DNA of 5,942 nt from the NCBI GenBank assembly GCA_023864145.1, contig JAIVER010000085.1, forward strand, positions 1-5,942. The letters run 5' to 3'. This stretch comes from Thiohalomonas sp. Its GTDB lineage: Bacteria; Pseudomonadota; Gammaproteobacteria; GRL18. Below the pieces are notes generated by a model. It saw only the letters and a list, made by a program, of their open reading frames with translations, did not search any database and was not told where the DNA came from. Shown piece after piece: positions 1 to 5,889 of this stretch. Positions within the stretch are counted from its first letter, which is position 1. The number at the start of each line of letters is the position of its first letter. The position numbers and the translations under genes are program-made.

Positions 1-276
1 GCCGAATACGTTTAGGCTTGCTAAAGTATTTTTCGCAGGTTCGGATCAGAGACTGGTGGAACCTAAAGTCCCAAAAATTCCAGCCGCCTGAGACGGATAT
101 ATTGAAGCAATTTGAAGTATTTGTATAAACAGACCTCAAATCAGCTTGTTACAAATAATTTGTTAAAGAACATTTGAAAAAAACAGGTCACTCAAGGGTG
201 AGCTGTCGCTCTAAACTTTAGTTAACTTAATATATGAATTAAATCAATTGGATAAATAATTAACTTCAAAGTCTTG
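1..276. other. Gene-free left flank, possible partial coding end
   Basis: I recognise no gene here. A plus-strand frame is open from base 3 to a TAA at 126-128 (41 codons), reading as a C-terminal tail that contains RIRDWWNLKSQKF and ends in KQFEVFV. It could be the 3' end of a gene that starts outside the window. Two other frames (plus strand 2-91; minus strand 128 to 1) are also open over much of this stretch, so openness alone is weak support. From 129 to 276 the DNA is AT-rich with stops in all frames. Small inverted repeats occur: TTTAG/CTAAA at 11-15/21-25 and AGGTTC/GAACCT at about 38-43/59-64. I see no tRNA or rRNA. Confidence 0.25.
161..172 (-). promoter_or_regulatory. boxA-like antitermination motif (minus strand)
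   Basis: Read on the minus strand this is TGTTCTTTAACA. That is one base different from the E. coli rrn boxA TGCTCTTTAACA and is like the boxA variants found in other gammaproteobacterial rRNA leaders and spacers. NusB/NusE bind boxA RNA to protect rRNA transcripts from Rho. The bases that follow on the minus strand lead towards base 1 and out of the window, so an rRNA operon on that side is possible. No rRNA sequence or convincing promoter is visible, and a 12-base AT-rich match may be chance. Confidence 0.25.
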
Positions 277-279
277 ATA

Positions 280-458
280 ATCCTAAATAAATCACTTGAA
301 CCTACTGCGAGCCTCCAATGCACTGAATCTTCAAGACTTTTCAGAATATTTTGAATTCACCCGTAGGGGACTACGAATAAATCCAAAATAACCTGTAAAG
401 CCTTGAATCTCCAGCGCCTTGATCGCCCTCGCTACGGTTCAAGTGATTTATTTAGGAT
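280..458. repeat. Full-length palindromic element (MITE-like / foldback)
   Basis: The ends, 280-302 and 436-458, are perfect 23-bp inverted repeats (ATCCTAAATA...CTTGAACC and its complement). The symmetry continues to the centre: 307-311 pairs with 428-432, and 316-366 pairs with 371-421 (38 of 51 Watson-Crick) around a GGGA loop at 367-370. The whole unit is therefore one long imperfect hairpin of about 179 bp, with no open frame. Length, terminal repeats and lack of coding fit a miniature inverted-repeat transposable element, possibly mobilised by a transposase elsewhere. I could not fix a clear target-site duplication (ATA flanks the left end and lies one base beyond the right end). It sits 67 bp past the epmB stop and could also act as a 3' structure on that transcript. 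A further short hairpin (GGATAA/TTATCC, 455-460/465-470) overlaps its right edge. Confidence 0.8.
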
Positions 459-525
459 AATAGGTTATCCCTCTTATTTACTATTAGCTAATATCGACAC
501 TATGTTGAATTGTTAAAATGCAGTT

Positions 526-1515
526 TTAAAATGTTACGGGGGTTTTACCTTTTTCTCCCGGAATTTCTCTGACGAGGCGGGGCAGCATATAGCCGGATAG
601 TCTGGATTTCAGTTGTTGATAAATAATTTTGGCATCAAAATCGGTTACTTCAAAATGAGCACTACCCTGTATCTTATCGAGTATATGCAGGTAATACGGG
701 ATGATATTATTATCAATTAGTGTTTCACTCAATGCAGCTAACGTCTCAGCATTGTCATTAATACCTTTTAATAATACCGATTGATTTAGTAGGGTAATCT
801 GTTGTTTATGAAGCTTTAAAAGGTTTTTTTGATTGTCTGAACCGATTTCCTGAGCATGATTGATGTGTAACACCATAATAATTCGCAGCTGGCTGGCAGC
901 TAGTATGTTAAGAAATTTATCACTGATCCGTTCAGGTTCGACCACAGGAAAGCGGGTATGGATCCTCAGTCGCTTTAAGTGGAGGATTGTTTGCAGCATT
1001 GTGATGAGCTCTTCAAAGCGGCTATCTGATAGAGACAGTGGATCACCGCCGCTAAGGATAACTTCACTGATAGATAAATCGTCTTTAATTAACTGAATGT
1101 TTTGTGCAGTTTGTCTCCATAAGTGACCTTTGTCTTCATAGGGGTAATGCCGACGAAAGCAATAACGACAATTGATTGCACAAGCTGGTGTGACAAGAAG
1201 CAGTGCTCTACCATAATATTTTTGTAATAAACCAGGCTGAGAGAGACTATTTACTTCATCCAAAGGATCCTTTATATAACCTGGAACTAACTCAACTTCT
1301 TGATGAACAGGAAATATTTGTCGCAACAATGGATCATCAGGAGTGGCGGGTTGAATTTTATCCACATAAGCCATAGGTACTTTAAAATGAAAATCTTTTA
1401 CGGCTTCGACTGAAAATGGCATTTGCTCAGGTGTTAAATGTAATTTCTCCAATAGTTCTAAAGGATTGGTAAAATAAGTTCTTGTCTGGTTTCCAGTCTT
1501 GTTTCGGGGTATCAT
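526..1515 (-). CDS. epmB: EF-P (R)-beta-lysine synthase: lysine 2,3-aminomutase EpmB
   Basis: Radical-SAM, PLP-dependent aminomutase that converts (S)-lysine to (R)-beta-lysine, the group EpmA attaches to EF-P. The 329-residue protein is slightly shorter than E. coli EpmB (342), mostly at the N terminus. The [4Fe-4S]/SAM motif CxxxCxxC is Cys112, Cys116 and Cys119 (CAINCRYCFRRH). SGGDPL (155-160) follows as the SAM-contacting loop, then LLNQSVLLKGIND (242-254) and YYLHILDKIQGSAHF (274-288). Lys324 in GEKGKTPV is the inferred PLP lysine, aligned with GGEPSKTP in E. coli. Like other EpmB proteins it lacks the C-terminal zinc-cysteine cluster of clostridial lysine aminomutases. The start gives MIPR, a usual opening of the family, but has no clear Shine-Dalgarno sequence. 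The gene is divergent from efp, its pathway target. The stop is TAA. Confidence 0.95.
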   Translation of the reverse strand: MIPRNKTGNQTRTYFTNPLELLEKLHLTPEQMPFSVEAVKDFHFKVPMAYVDKIQPATPDDPLLRQIFPVHQEVELVPGYIKDPLDEVNSLSQPGLLQKYYGRALLLVTPACAINCRYCFRRHYPYEDKGHLWRQTAQNIQLIKDDLSISEVILSGGDPLSLSDSRFEELITMLQTILHLKRLRIHTRFPVVEPERISDKFLNILAASQLRIIMVLHINHAQEIGSDNQKNLLKLHKQQITLLNQSVLLKGINDNAETLAALSETLIDNNIIPYYLHILDKIQGSAHFEVTDFDAKIIYQQLKSRLSGYMLPRLVREIPGEKGKTPVTF

Positions 1516-1642
1516 AGCGAATTATTTTTATTGTGTATTGATTAGAAGCGGCTCTATTGTAACTATTTCTTCCTCAGAAAAAAGAAAAGCTTTAAAAAAA
1601 ATATTATGAAAGTGTCTACCTGGATTATTAAAAGAGTAACCT
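1516..1642. promoter_or_regulatory. Divergent epmB / efp promoter region
   Basis: This 127-bp AT-rich gap separates the two divergent genes and must hold both promoters unless they are transcribed from further away. For efp, TATTAT (1602-1607) is a good -10 and would give a leader of about 30 nt; its -35 region is an A-rich run with no good match to TTGACA. For epmB, TACAAT on the minus strand (1556-1561) is a candidate -10, also about 30 nt from its start codon and also lacking a clear -35. A weak Shine-Dalgarno AGAG (1633-1636) precedes efp. Assignments rest on motif inspection only. Confidence 0.35.
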
Positions 1643-2212
1643 ATGGCAAGCTACAGCACTAATGAATTTCGTTCTGGTCTCAAACTCATGATCGATGGCG
1701 ATCCCTGTTCAATTGTTGACAATGAAGTGGTTAAACCGGGCAAAGGTCAGGCATTTAATCGTATCAAAATACGTAATTTAAAGACCGGACGTGTTGTTGA
1801 AAGAACTTATAAATCAGGTGAATCAGTAGAAGCTGCTGATGTGATGGATACCGATTTACAGTATTTATATAATGATGGAGAGCAATGGCATTTTATGCAT
1901 CCTGAAACATTTGAGCAAATGGCTGCAGATAAAACAGCAGTAGGTGATGCTAATTTGTGGTTAAAAGAACAGGATATGTGTACTGTGACTTTATGGAATG
2001 GTAATCCGCTTGTCGTGACACCACCTAATTTTGTGGTATTAACCGTGACTGATACTGATCCGGGTCTTAAAGGTGATACCTCTTGTGGCGGTGGTAAACC
2101 GGCCACTTTGGAAACCGCTGCTGTGGTGCAGGTGCCTTTATTTATTGCCATTGGTGAAGAATTAAAAATAGATACACGTACTGGAAAATACGTTTCTCGT
2201 GCTAAGGGCTAA
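1643..2212 (+). CDS. efp: Translation elongation factor P (EF-P)
   Basis: Ribosome-binding factor that enters next to the P-site tRNA and promotes peptide-bond formation at consecutive prolines. The protein has 189 residues, the usual length, with the three beta-barrel domains in order: KOW-like N domain (about 1-64), OB domain (about 65-127) and C-terminal OB domain (about 128-189). Lys34 lies at the tip of the conserved loop KPGKGQAF (31-38) and is the site of beta-lysylation. [20 protein letters not shown] (about 149-168) and the C-terminal [12 protein letters not shown] are typical family blocks. EpmA and EpmB are encoded on either side, so a modified EF-P of the E. coli type is expected and not the rhamnosylated type (EarP partner, Arg at this position). 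EpmC, the later hydroxylase of this lysine in E. coli, is not in the window. Confidence 0.97.
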   Translation: MASYSTNEFRSGLKLMIDGDPCSIVDNEVVKPGKGQAFNRIKIRNLKTGRVVERTYKSGESVEAADVMDTDLQYLYNDGEQWHFMHPETFEQMAADKTAVGDANLWLKEQDMCTVTLWNGNPLVVTPPNFVVLTVTDTDPGLKGDTSCGGGKPATLETAAVVQVPLFIAIGEELKIDTRTGKYVSRAKG

Positions 2213-2236
2213 TGCTTACTCGTTCATACTTAAATT

Positions 2237-3247
2237 ATGACTCAGTGGCAAGCTTCAGCCTCTTTTGAGTTAATCAGGCTCAGGGCTGACACACTTAGGA
2301 CTATTCGTTCTTTTTTCCATAAGAACAATGTGCTGGAGGTGGATACCCCCACCTTATCGTCAGCCACTGTTCCTGATCCGTTTATCGAAAGTTTTCAAAC
2401 TCAGTATGTACCTCTGATGCAAACCATGCAGACAAATCACTTTTATCTGCATACCTCCCCTGAATTTCCTATGAAACGTTTACTGGCGTCTGGCAGCGGT
2501 TCAATTTTTCAGATCAGTAAAGTCTTTCGTCAGGGAGAATCCGGGAAAAAACATAACCCTGAATTTACCCTGCTTGAATGGTATCGGGATGGCTGGGATC
2601 ATCTGCAATTGATGACTGAGGTCGATCAGCTGTTTACGTTATTACTGTCTCCTCATCTTGCTCTGGGAGAAACACGTTTGCTCACTTATGAAGATGCTTT
2701 TCAGGAAATGCTGGGTATTAATCCCCATAGAGCCAATAAAAAAGACTTACTTGACTGTACAGAAAAAATAGGTCTGGCCAATGTTCTTGATGAGCATGAA
2801 GACAAAGATCGATTATTAGAACTCTTATTTAGTCATATTATTGAACCTGCTTTAGGAAAAAGTAATAAATCTGAGCAAAGCAATAAGTCTTATATCTGTT
2901 TTATTTATCATTATCCAGTCAGTCAGGCATCATTAGCAAAAACCTGTATGCACAAAGGTCAGCTGGTAGCAGAACGTTTTGAAGTTTTTATTGATGGCAT
3001 GGAATTGGGCAATGCTTTTCATGAACTCAATGATGTACAGGAACAAAGACAGCGGTTTGAGAAGGATAATCAGACAAGAAAATTAATGGGTCTTAAAGAA
3101 ATTCCGATGGATGAATATTTTCTTGAAGCTGTTGCTACTCTGCCCGCGTGTGCCGGAGTAGCCGTTGGCATAGAACGTTTGCTAATGATTATGAGTCAGT
3201 CACAACATATTAATGATGTGATCGCATTTCCTTTTGACAGAGCATAA
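2237..3247 (+). CDS. epmA: EF-P-(R)-beta-lysine ligase EpmA (GenX/PoxA/YjeA)
   Basis: Paralogue of the catalytic domain of class II lysyl-tRNA synthetase that lacks the tRNA-binding OB domain. It activates (R)-beta-lysine with ATP and transfers it to Lys34 of EF-P. The protein has 336 residues against 325 in E. coli. Visible are WQASAS at the start, motif-1 region VLEVDTPTLS (32-41), TSPEFPMKRLL (73-83), motif 2 FRQGES...HNPEFTLLEWYR (97-117), ERFEVFIDGMELGNAFHEL (about 246-264) and motif 3 GVAVGIERLLM (307-317). It starts 24 bp after efp, with no Shine-Dalgarno and an in-frame stop six bases upstream of the ATG (2231-2233), so this ATG is the first possible. Translation is probably coupled to efp. 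A polar insertion SNKSEQSNKS (209-218) precedes IYHYPVSQASL; it lies in what looks like a surface loop and is made by an 18-bp imperfect duplication. Confidence 0.96.
   Translation: MTQWQASASFELIRLRADTLRTIRSFFHKNNVLEVDTPTLSSATVPDPFIESFQTQYVPLMQTMQTNHFYLHTSPEFPMKRLLASGSGSIFQISKVFRQGESGKKHNPEFTLLEWYRDGWDHLQLMTEVDQLFTLLLSPHLALGETRLLTYEDAFQEMLGINPHRANKKDLLDCTEKIGLANVLDEHEDKDRLLELLFSHIIEPALGKSNKSEQSNKSYICFIYHYPVSQASLAKTCMHKGQLVAERFEVFIDGMELGNAFHELNDVQEQRQRFEKDNQTRKLMGLKEIPMDEYFLEAVATLPACAGVAVGIERLLMIMSQSQHINDVIAFPFDRA
2861..2890 (+). repeat. Imperfect 12-bp direct repeat inside epmA
   Basis: AGTAATAAATCT (2861-2872) and AGCAATAAGTCT (2879-2890) match at 10 of 12 bases with an 18-bp period, giving the repeated peptide SNKS-EQ-SNKS. 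The insertion is in frame and does not touch the synthetase motifs. Slippage or a small tandem duplication is the likely origin. Confidence 0.6.
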
Positions 3248-3287
3248 TTGTGCTCCTTATTTAATTTGTGAATAACAAAAATTATAG

Positions 3288-3470
3288 GTGGTCGTTCGAA
3301 AAGGTGGTGTGTTAAATCCAGAGGCTAAGGTGGTATGCTTTGCCTTATGGGGGCTTTTCGAGGCATGGATGCCGAGGATGAGCGACACAGGGATGTGCTT
3401 GAAGCGTCCCCCTGAACGTTTACCTTACACACCGAAGCACGCATTTAATACTATCATTCCCGAACCCCCC
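3288..3470 (+). ncRNA. Structured intergenic RNA element with GGA-loop hairpins (CsrA-like sites)
   Basis: This element fills the gap after epmA. On the plus strand it folds into nested arms. An outer stem pairs 3306-3312 (GGTGTGT) with 3427-3433. Inside it, TAAGG/CCTTA (3326-3330/3343-3347) makes one arm. A long stem 3349-3361 with 3399-3412 (GGGGG/CCCCC, then C-G, one mismatch and a run including two G-U pairs, with U3407 bulged) closes a three-way junction. The junction carries GGCA-TGGA-TGCC (3362-3373) and CACA-GGGA-TGTG (3386-3397). Both loops expose GGA, and ACAGGGATGT (3387-3396) matches the CsrA/RsmA consensus ACARGGAUGU exactly. A third GGA is in the linker (GAGGATGAG). GGA motifs occur only when it is read on the plus strand, the direction of efp-epmA. 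It may be a 3'UTR element, a processed sRNA, or a dispersed intergenic repeat; there is no clear U-tract terminator. The exact ends are uncertain. Confidence 0.55.
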
Positions 3471-3520
3471 TCAATTATTTAACATATTGTTTTGTTGTAA
3501 GGTACAGGACACTTTATAAC

Positions 3521-4420
3521 TTAGTTAATCTTACCTAACAATTGCCCCATCTGTACCTGCTTCTTTGCGTATAATTCAGAGTCCCACCCAATAGCACCTT
3601 TAGCAAACAATAAAATAACAGTCGAACCCATATTAAAACGTCCCATTTCCTGAGCTTTTTTCAGGCCTGGCTGAGGCTCCTTATCATATTGCCAGGCTTG
3701 CACCTGCTTGCGACGTGGTGCTGTCACCACTCCCTGCCAGACGGTCTCAATACTGGCAACAAAAATAGCACCGACCTGAATCAAAGCCATAGGGCCTGCG
3801 GGTGTATCAAATAGAGAAATAACTCGTTCATTGCGGGCAAATAAACGTGGAATGGTTTTTACAGAAGCTTTATTAACTCCAAATAAATCGCCGGGTAGGT
3901 GTAACATCTGTGTTAATTGACCATCAACAGGCATGTGAATGCGGTGATAATCACGGGGTGATAGGTAAATGGTGGCAAATTTTCCATTGCGAAAAGTATT
4001 CGTCAGAGTGTTATCACCCGCTAATAACTCATTCAAACTAAAATAATGCCCTTTGGCCTGAATCAATTGATCGTCTTCAATATCACCCAATTCACTAACA
4101 GCACCATCAACTGGACAGCATAGTTCATCTTTATTCGTGTTATCTACACGGACATCTGCTTTTAACTCACGAGTAAAAAAATGATTAAAATCAATAAAGT
4201 CAGTGCTATTTTTCTGCTGAGCTTCACTCATATTGACATTAAACAGCTTTATAAACTGGCTAATTTGCAGGTTTTTAAAACCCGGTTGCTTAATACGCAT
4301 AAAACGGTGAATTAATGATGATAAAAAATGTTGAGGTAGTAAAAATAACGGCCAGGTTTTTAAATAATCAATCAAAGAGGCTTTTGCAACCTGATTCTTT
4401 TGTGTAAGCGGTGAATTCAT
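3521..4420 (-). CDS. psd: Phosphatidylserine decarboxylase proenzyme (PSD-I type)
   Basis: Pyruvoyl-dependent, membrane-associated enzyme that converts phosphatidylserine to phosphatidylethanolamine, the last step of the main zwitterionic phospholipid pathway. The proenzyme cuts itself at the GST motif: here FNMGSTVI, with Gly265-Ser266, so Ser266 would become the pyruvoyl group of a short alpha chain (266-299) while 1-265 forms the beta chain. The usual LGST is MGST here, a conservative change. The triad residues are Asp105 (CPVDGAVS), His162 (DYHRIHMP, with His159) and Ser266. PGDLFGVN, LFARNERVISLFDT and GSIETVW-like ASIETVWQG are all in place. The N-terminal segment LIDYLKTWPLFLLPQHFLSS (16-35) is hydrophobic and amphipathic, as expected for membrane attachment. 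The protein is 299 residues, lacking the long acidic tail of the E. coli enzyme (322). GGAGA (4433-4437) is the only Shine-Dalgarno candidate and lies 12 bases from the ATG, longer than usual. It converges on epmA and is divergent from glyA. Confidence 0.95.
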   Translation of the reverse strand: MNSPLTQKNQVAKASLIDYLKTWPLFLLPQHFLSSLIHRFMRIKQPGFKNLQISQFIKLFNVNMSEAQQKNSTDFIDFNHFFTRELKADVRVDNTNKDELCCPVDGAVSELGDIEDDQLIQAKGHYFSLNELLAGDNTLTNTFRNGKFATIYLSPRDYHRIHMPVDGQLTQMLHLPGDLFGVNKASVKTIPRLFARNERVISLFDTPAGPMALIQVGAIFVASIETVWQGVVTAPRRKQVQAWQYDKEPQPGLKKAQEMGRFNMGSTVILLFAKGAIGWDSELYAKKQVQMGQLLGKIN

Positions 4421-4567
4421 GGGTAAATCAGTTCTCCAATGTATGAATTTTTATTAAAATTAGGGTATGATCCCGTGGCTCAGCGTTTCTAACTGCTTTC
4501 TGCTTTGCTGAACTATTTATGAATTATATTAGCTTTTTATTTTAACCTATTTTTATAAGGAATCCTC
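4421..4567. promoter_or_regulatory. Divergent psd / glyA promoter region
   Basis: This 147-bp gap must drive both genes. A glyA Shine-Dalgarno, AAGGA (4557-4561), sits six bases before the ATG. Candidate -10 boxes are TATATT (4525-4530) and TATGAT (4466-4471) on the plus strand, and a perfect TATAAT on the minus strand (4523-4528) for psd; none has a good -35, and the first and third overlap, so the two directions may compete. Between them lie a 7-bp tandem repeat CTGCTTT (4493-4499, 4500-4506) and an inverted pair TCAGC/GCTGA (4480-4484/4507-4511). I see no clear PurR or MetR operator of the kind that controls E. coli glyA. Confidence 0.4.
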
Positions 4568-5869
4568 ATGTTTACGAAAGATATGACAATTGCCGGCTAT
4601 GATGATGAGCTCTGGAATGCAATGCAACATGAGGAAACTCGTCAGGAAGAGCACATTGAACTGATTGCCTCAGAAAACTATACCAGCCCAAGAGTAATGC
4701 AGGCTCAGGGTTCAGTGCTGACTAATAAATATGCGGAAGGTTATCCGGGCAAACGTTATTACGGAGGCTGTGAAAATGTCGATATTGCTGAGCAGCTAGC
4801 GATTGATCGTGCTAAAGAGCTTTTTGGTGCAGATTACGCCAATGTACAGCCTCACTCAGGTTCACAAGCCAATGCGGCGGTATATTTTGCCTTATTAAAT
4901 GTTGGTGATACGGTGCTGGGAATGAGTCTGGCTCATGGTGGTCACCTGACTCATGGCTCAAAAGTGAGTTTTTCCGGTAAATTATTTAATGCTGTTCAAT
5001 ACGGTCTTAATGAAGAAACCGGTGAAGTTGATTATGAGGAAGTTGAGCGTCTGGCTAAAGAACATAAGCCAAGAATGATCATTGCCGGATTTAGTGCTTA
5101 TTCACGTGTGATGGACTGGCAGCGTTTTCGTGATATTGCCGATGAAGTGGCTGCTTATCTTATGGTTGATATGGCACACGTTGCCGGTTTAATCGCCGCA
5201 GCTGTTTACCCAAGTCCAGTACAAATTGCCGATGTGACTACCTCTACCACACATAAAACATTGCGCGGGCCTCGTGGAGGTATTATTCTGGCAAAAGCAA
5301 ACCCTGAAATTGAAAAGAAATTGAATTCAATGATCTTCCCCGGTACTCAGGGTGGACCATTGATGCATGTTATTGCCGGTAAAGCGGTTGCCTTTAAAGA
5401 AGCAATGGAAGATGACTATAAAGACTATCAAAAGCAAGTGATTGAGAATGCCCGTGCCATGGCAACAGTCTTTTTAGATCGTGGTTATGATGTCGTATCA
5501 GGTGGTACCGACAATCATTTATTTCTGGTCAGTCTGATCAGTCGTGAACTCACAGGTAAAGCTGCCGATGCTGCACTGGGGCTGGCGAATATTACTGTAA
5601 ACAAAAACTCAGTACCTAATGATCCACAGTCACCGTTTGTTACCAGTGGCCTGCGCATTGGTTCTCCTGCTATTACCACACGTGGTTTTAAAGAACAGGA
5701 AAGTTCAGAATTGGCTGGCTGGATTTGTGATGTTCTAGATGAATTATGCCAGATGGATGAAGCTGATCGAGTGGTTGAAAACATGGGTAGCATGGAAAGT
5801 CTTATTCAGGTAAAACAAAAAGTGCTTGATTTGTGTAAGCGTTTTCCACTCTATACCCATGATCTATGA
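4568..5869 (+). CDS. glyA: Serine hydroxymethyltransferase
   Basis: Cytosolic PLP enzyme that interconverts serine plus tetrahydrofolate and glycine plus 5,10-methylene-tetrahydrofolate, the main supply of one-carbon units. The 433 residues cover the whole family, with about 16 more than E. coli GlyA (417), most of them in an acidic insert near the C terminus (about 394-412). Seen in order: [12 protein letters not shown] (29-40), [17 protein letters not shown] (53-69), QPHSGSQAN (94-102), [12 protein letters not shown] (119-130), [10 protein letters not shown] (175-184), [11 protein letters not shown] (200-210, with Asp201 and His204), [13 protein letters not shown] (226-238, PLP lysine Lys230), [17 protein letters not shown] (257-273) and [10 protein letters not shown] (359-368, Arg364 for the substrate carboxylate). 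IAAAVYP replaces the usual IAAGVYP (Gly to Ala at 212), and [11 protein letters not shown] differs from QANFAVYTALL of E. coli. The start is supported by a well-spaced AAGGA. Confidence 0.97.
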   Translation: MFTKDMTIAGYDDELWNAMQHEETRQEEHIELIASENYTSPRVMQAQGSVLTNKYAEGYPGKRYYGGCENVDIAEQLAIDRAKELFGADYANVQPHSGSQANAAVYFALLNVGDTVLGMSLAHGGHLTHGSKVSFSGKLFNAVQYGLNEETGEVDYEEVERLAKEHKPRMIIAGFSAYSRVMDWQRFRDIADEVAAYLMVDMAHVAGLIAAAVYPSPVQIADVTTSTTHKTLRGPRGGIILAKANPEIEKKLNSMIFPGTQGGPLMHVIAGKAVAFKEAMEDDYKDYQKQVIENARAMATVFLDRGYDVVSGGTDNHLFLVSLISRELTGKAADAALGLANITVNKNSVPNDPQSPFVTSGLRIGSPAITTRGFKEQESSELAGWICDVLDELCQMDEADRVVENMGSMESLIQVKQKVLDLCKRFPLYTHDL

Positions 5870-5889
5870 AAATGCTTGATTTTCATAGA
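5863..5889 (+). other. Perfect 10-bp hairpin spanning glyA stop and next start
   Basis: TCTATGAAAA (5863-5872) pairs perfectly with TTTTCATAGA (5880-5889) around the 7-nt loop TGCTTGA. The stem contains the glyA stop TGA and the overlapping ATG of the following frame. No U-tract follows and the stem is AT-rich, so it is a poor intrinsic terminator. A role in hiding the downstream start, or in mRNA decay, is possible. Confidence 0.55.

Noticed and set aside
280..458. Intact insertion sequence
   Set aside because: Terminal inverted repeats are present, but the interior is palindromic and non-coding, with no transposase.
860..1096. Plus-strand open frame inside epmB
   Set aside because: It is antisense to a well-conserved radical-SAM coding region and has no family features.
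1807..2151. Minus-strand open frame inside efp
   Set aside because: It is antisense to EF-P, which is intact and highly conserved; no recognisable domain.
3288..3482. A 64-codon GTG-started plus-strand open frame between epmA and psd
   Set aside because: It has no Shine-Dalgarno at a usable distance, lies entirely over the nested hairpins, and its composition is explained by the structured repeat.
3248..3520. Intrinsic terminator between convergent epmA and psd
   Set aside because: Strong stems are present, but none is followed by a U-run on either strand, so I do not call a terminator.
4472..4515. Riboswitch (glycine type) ahead of glyA
   Set aside because: The leader is short, with only a weak TCAGC/GCTGA pairing and a tandem CTGCTTT; I see no glycine aptamer core.
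5515..5793. Minus-strand open frame inside glyA
   Set aside because: It is antisense to conserved GlyA sequence and has no independent support.
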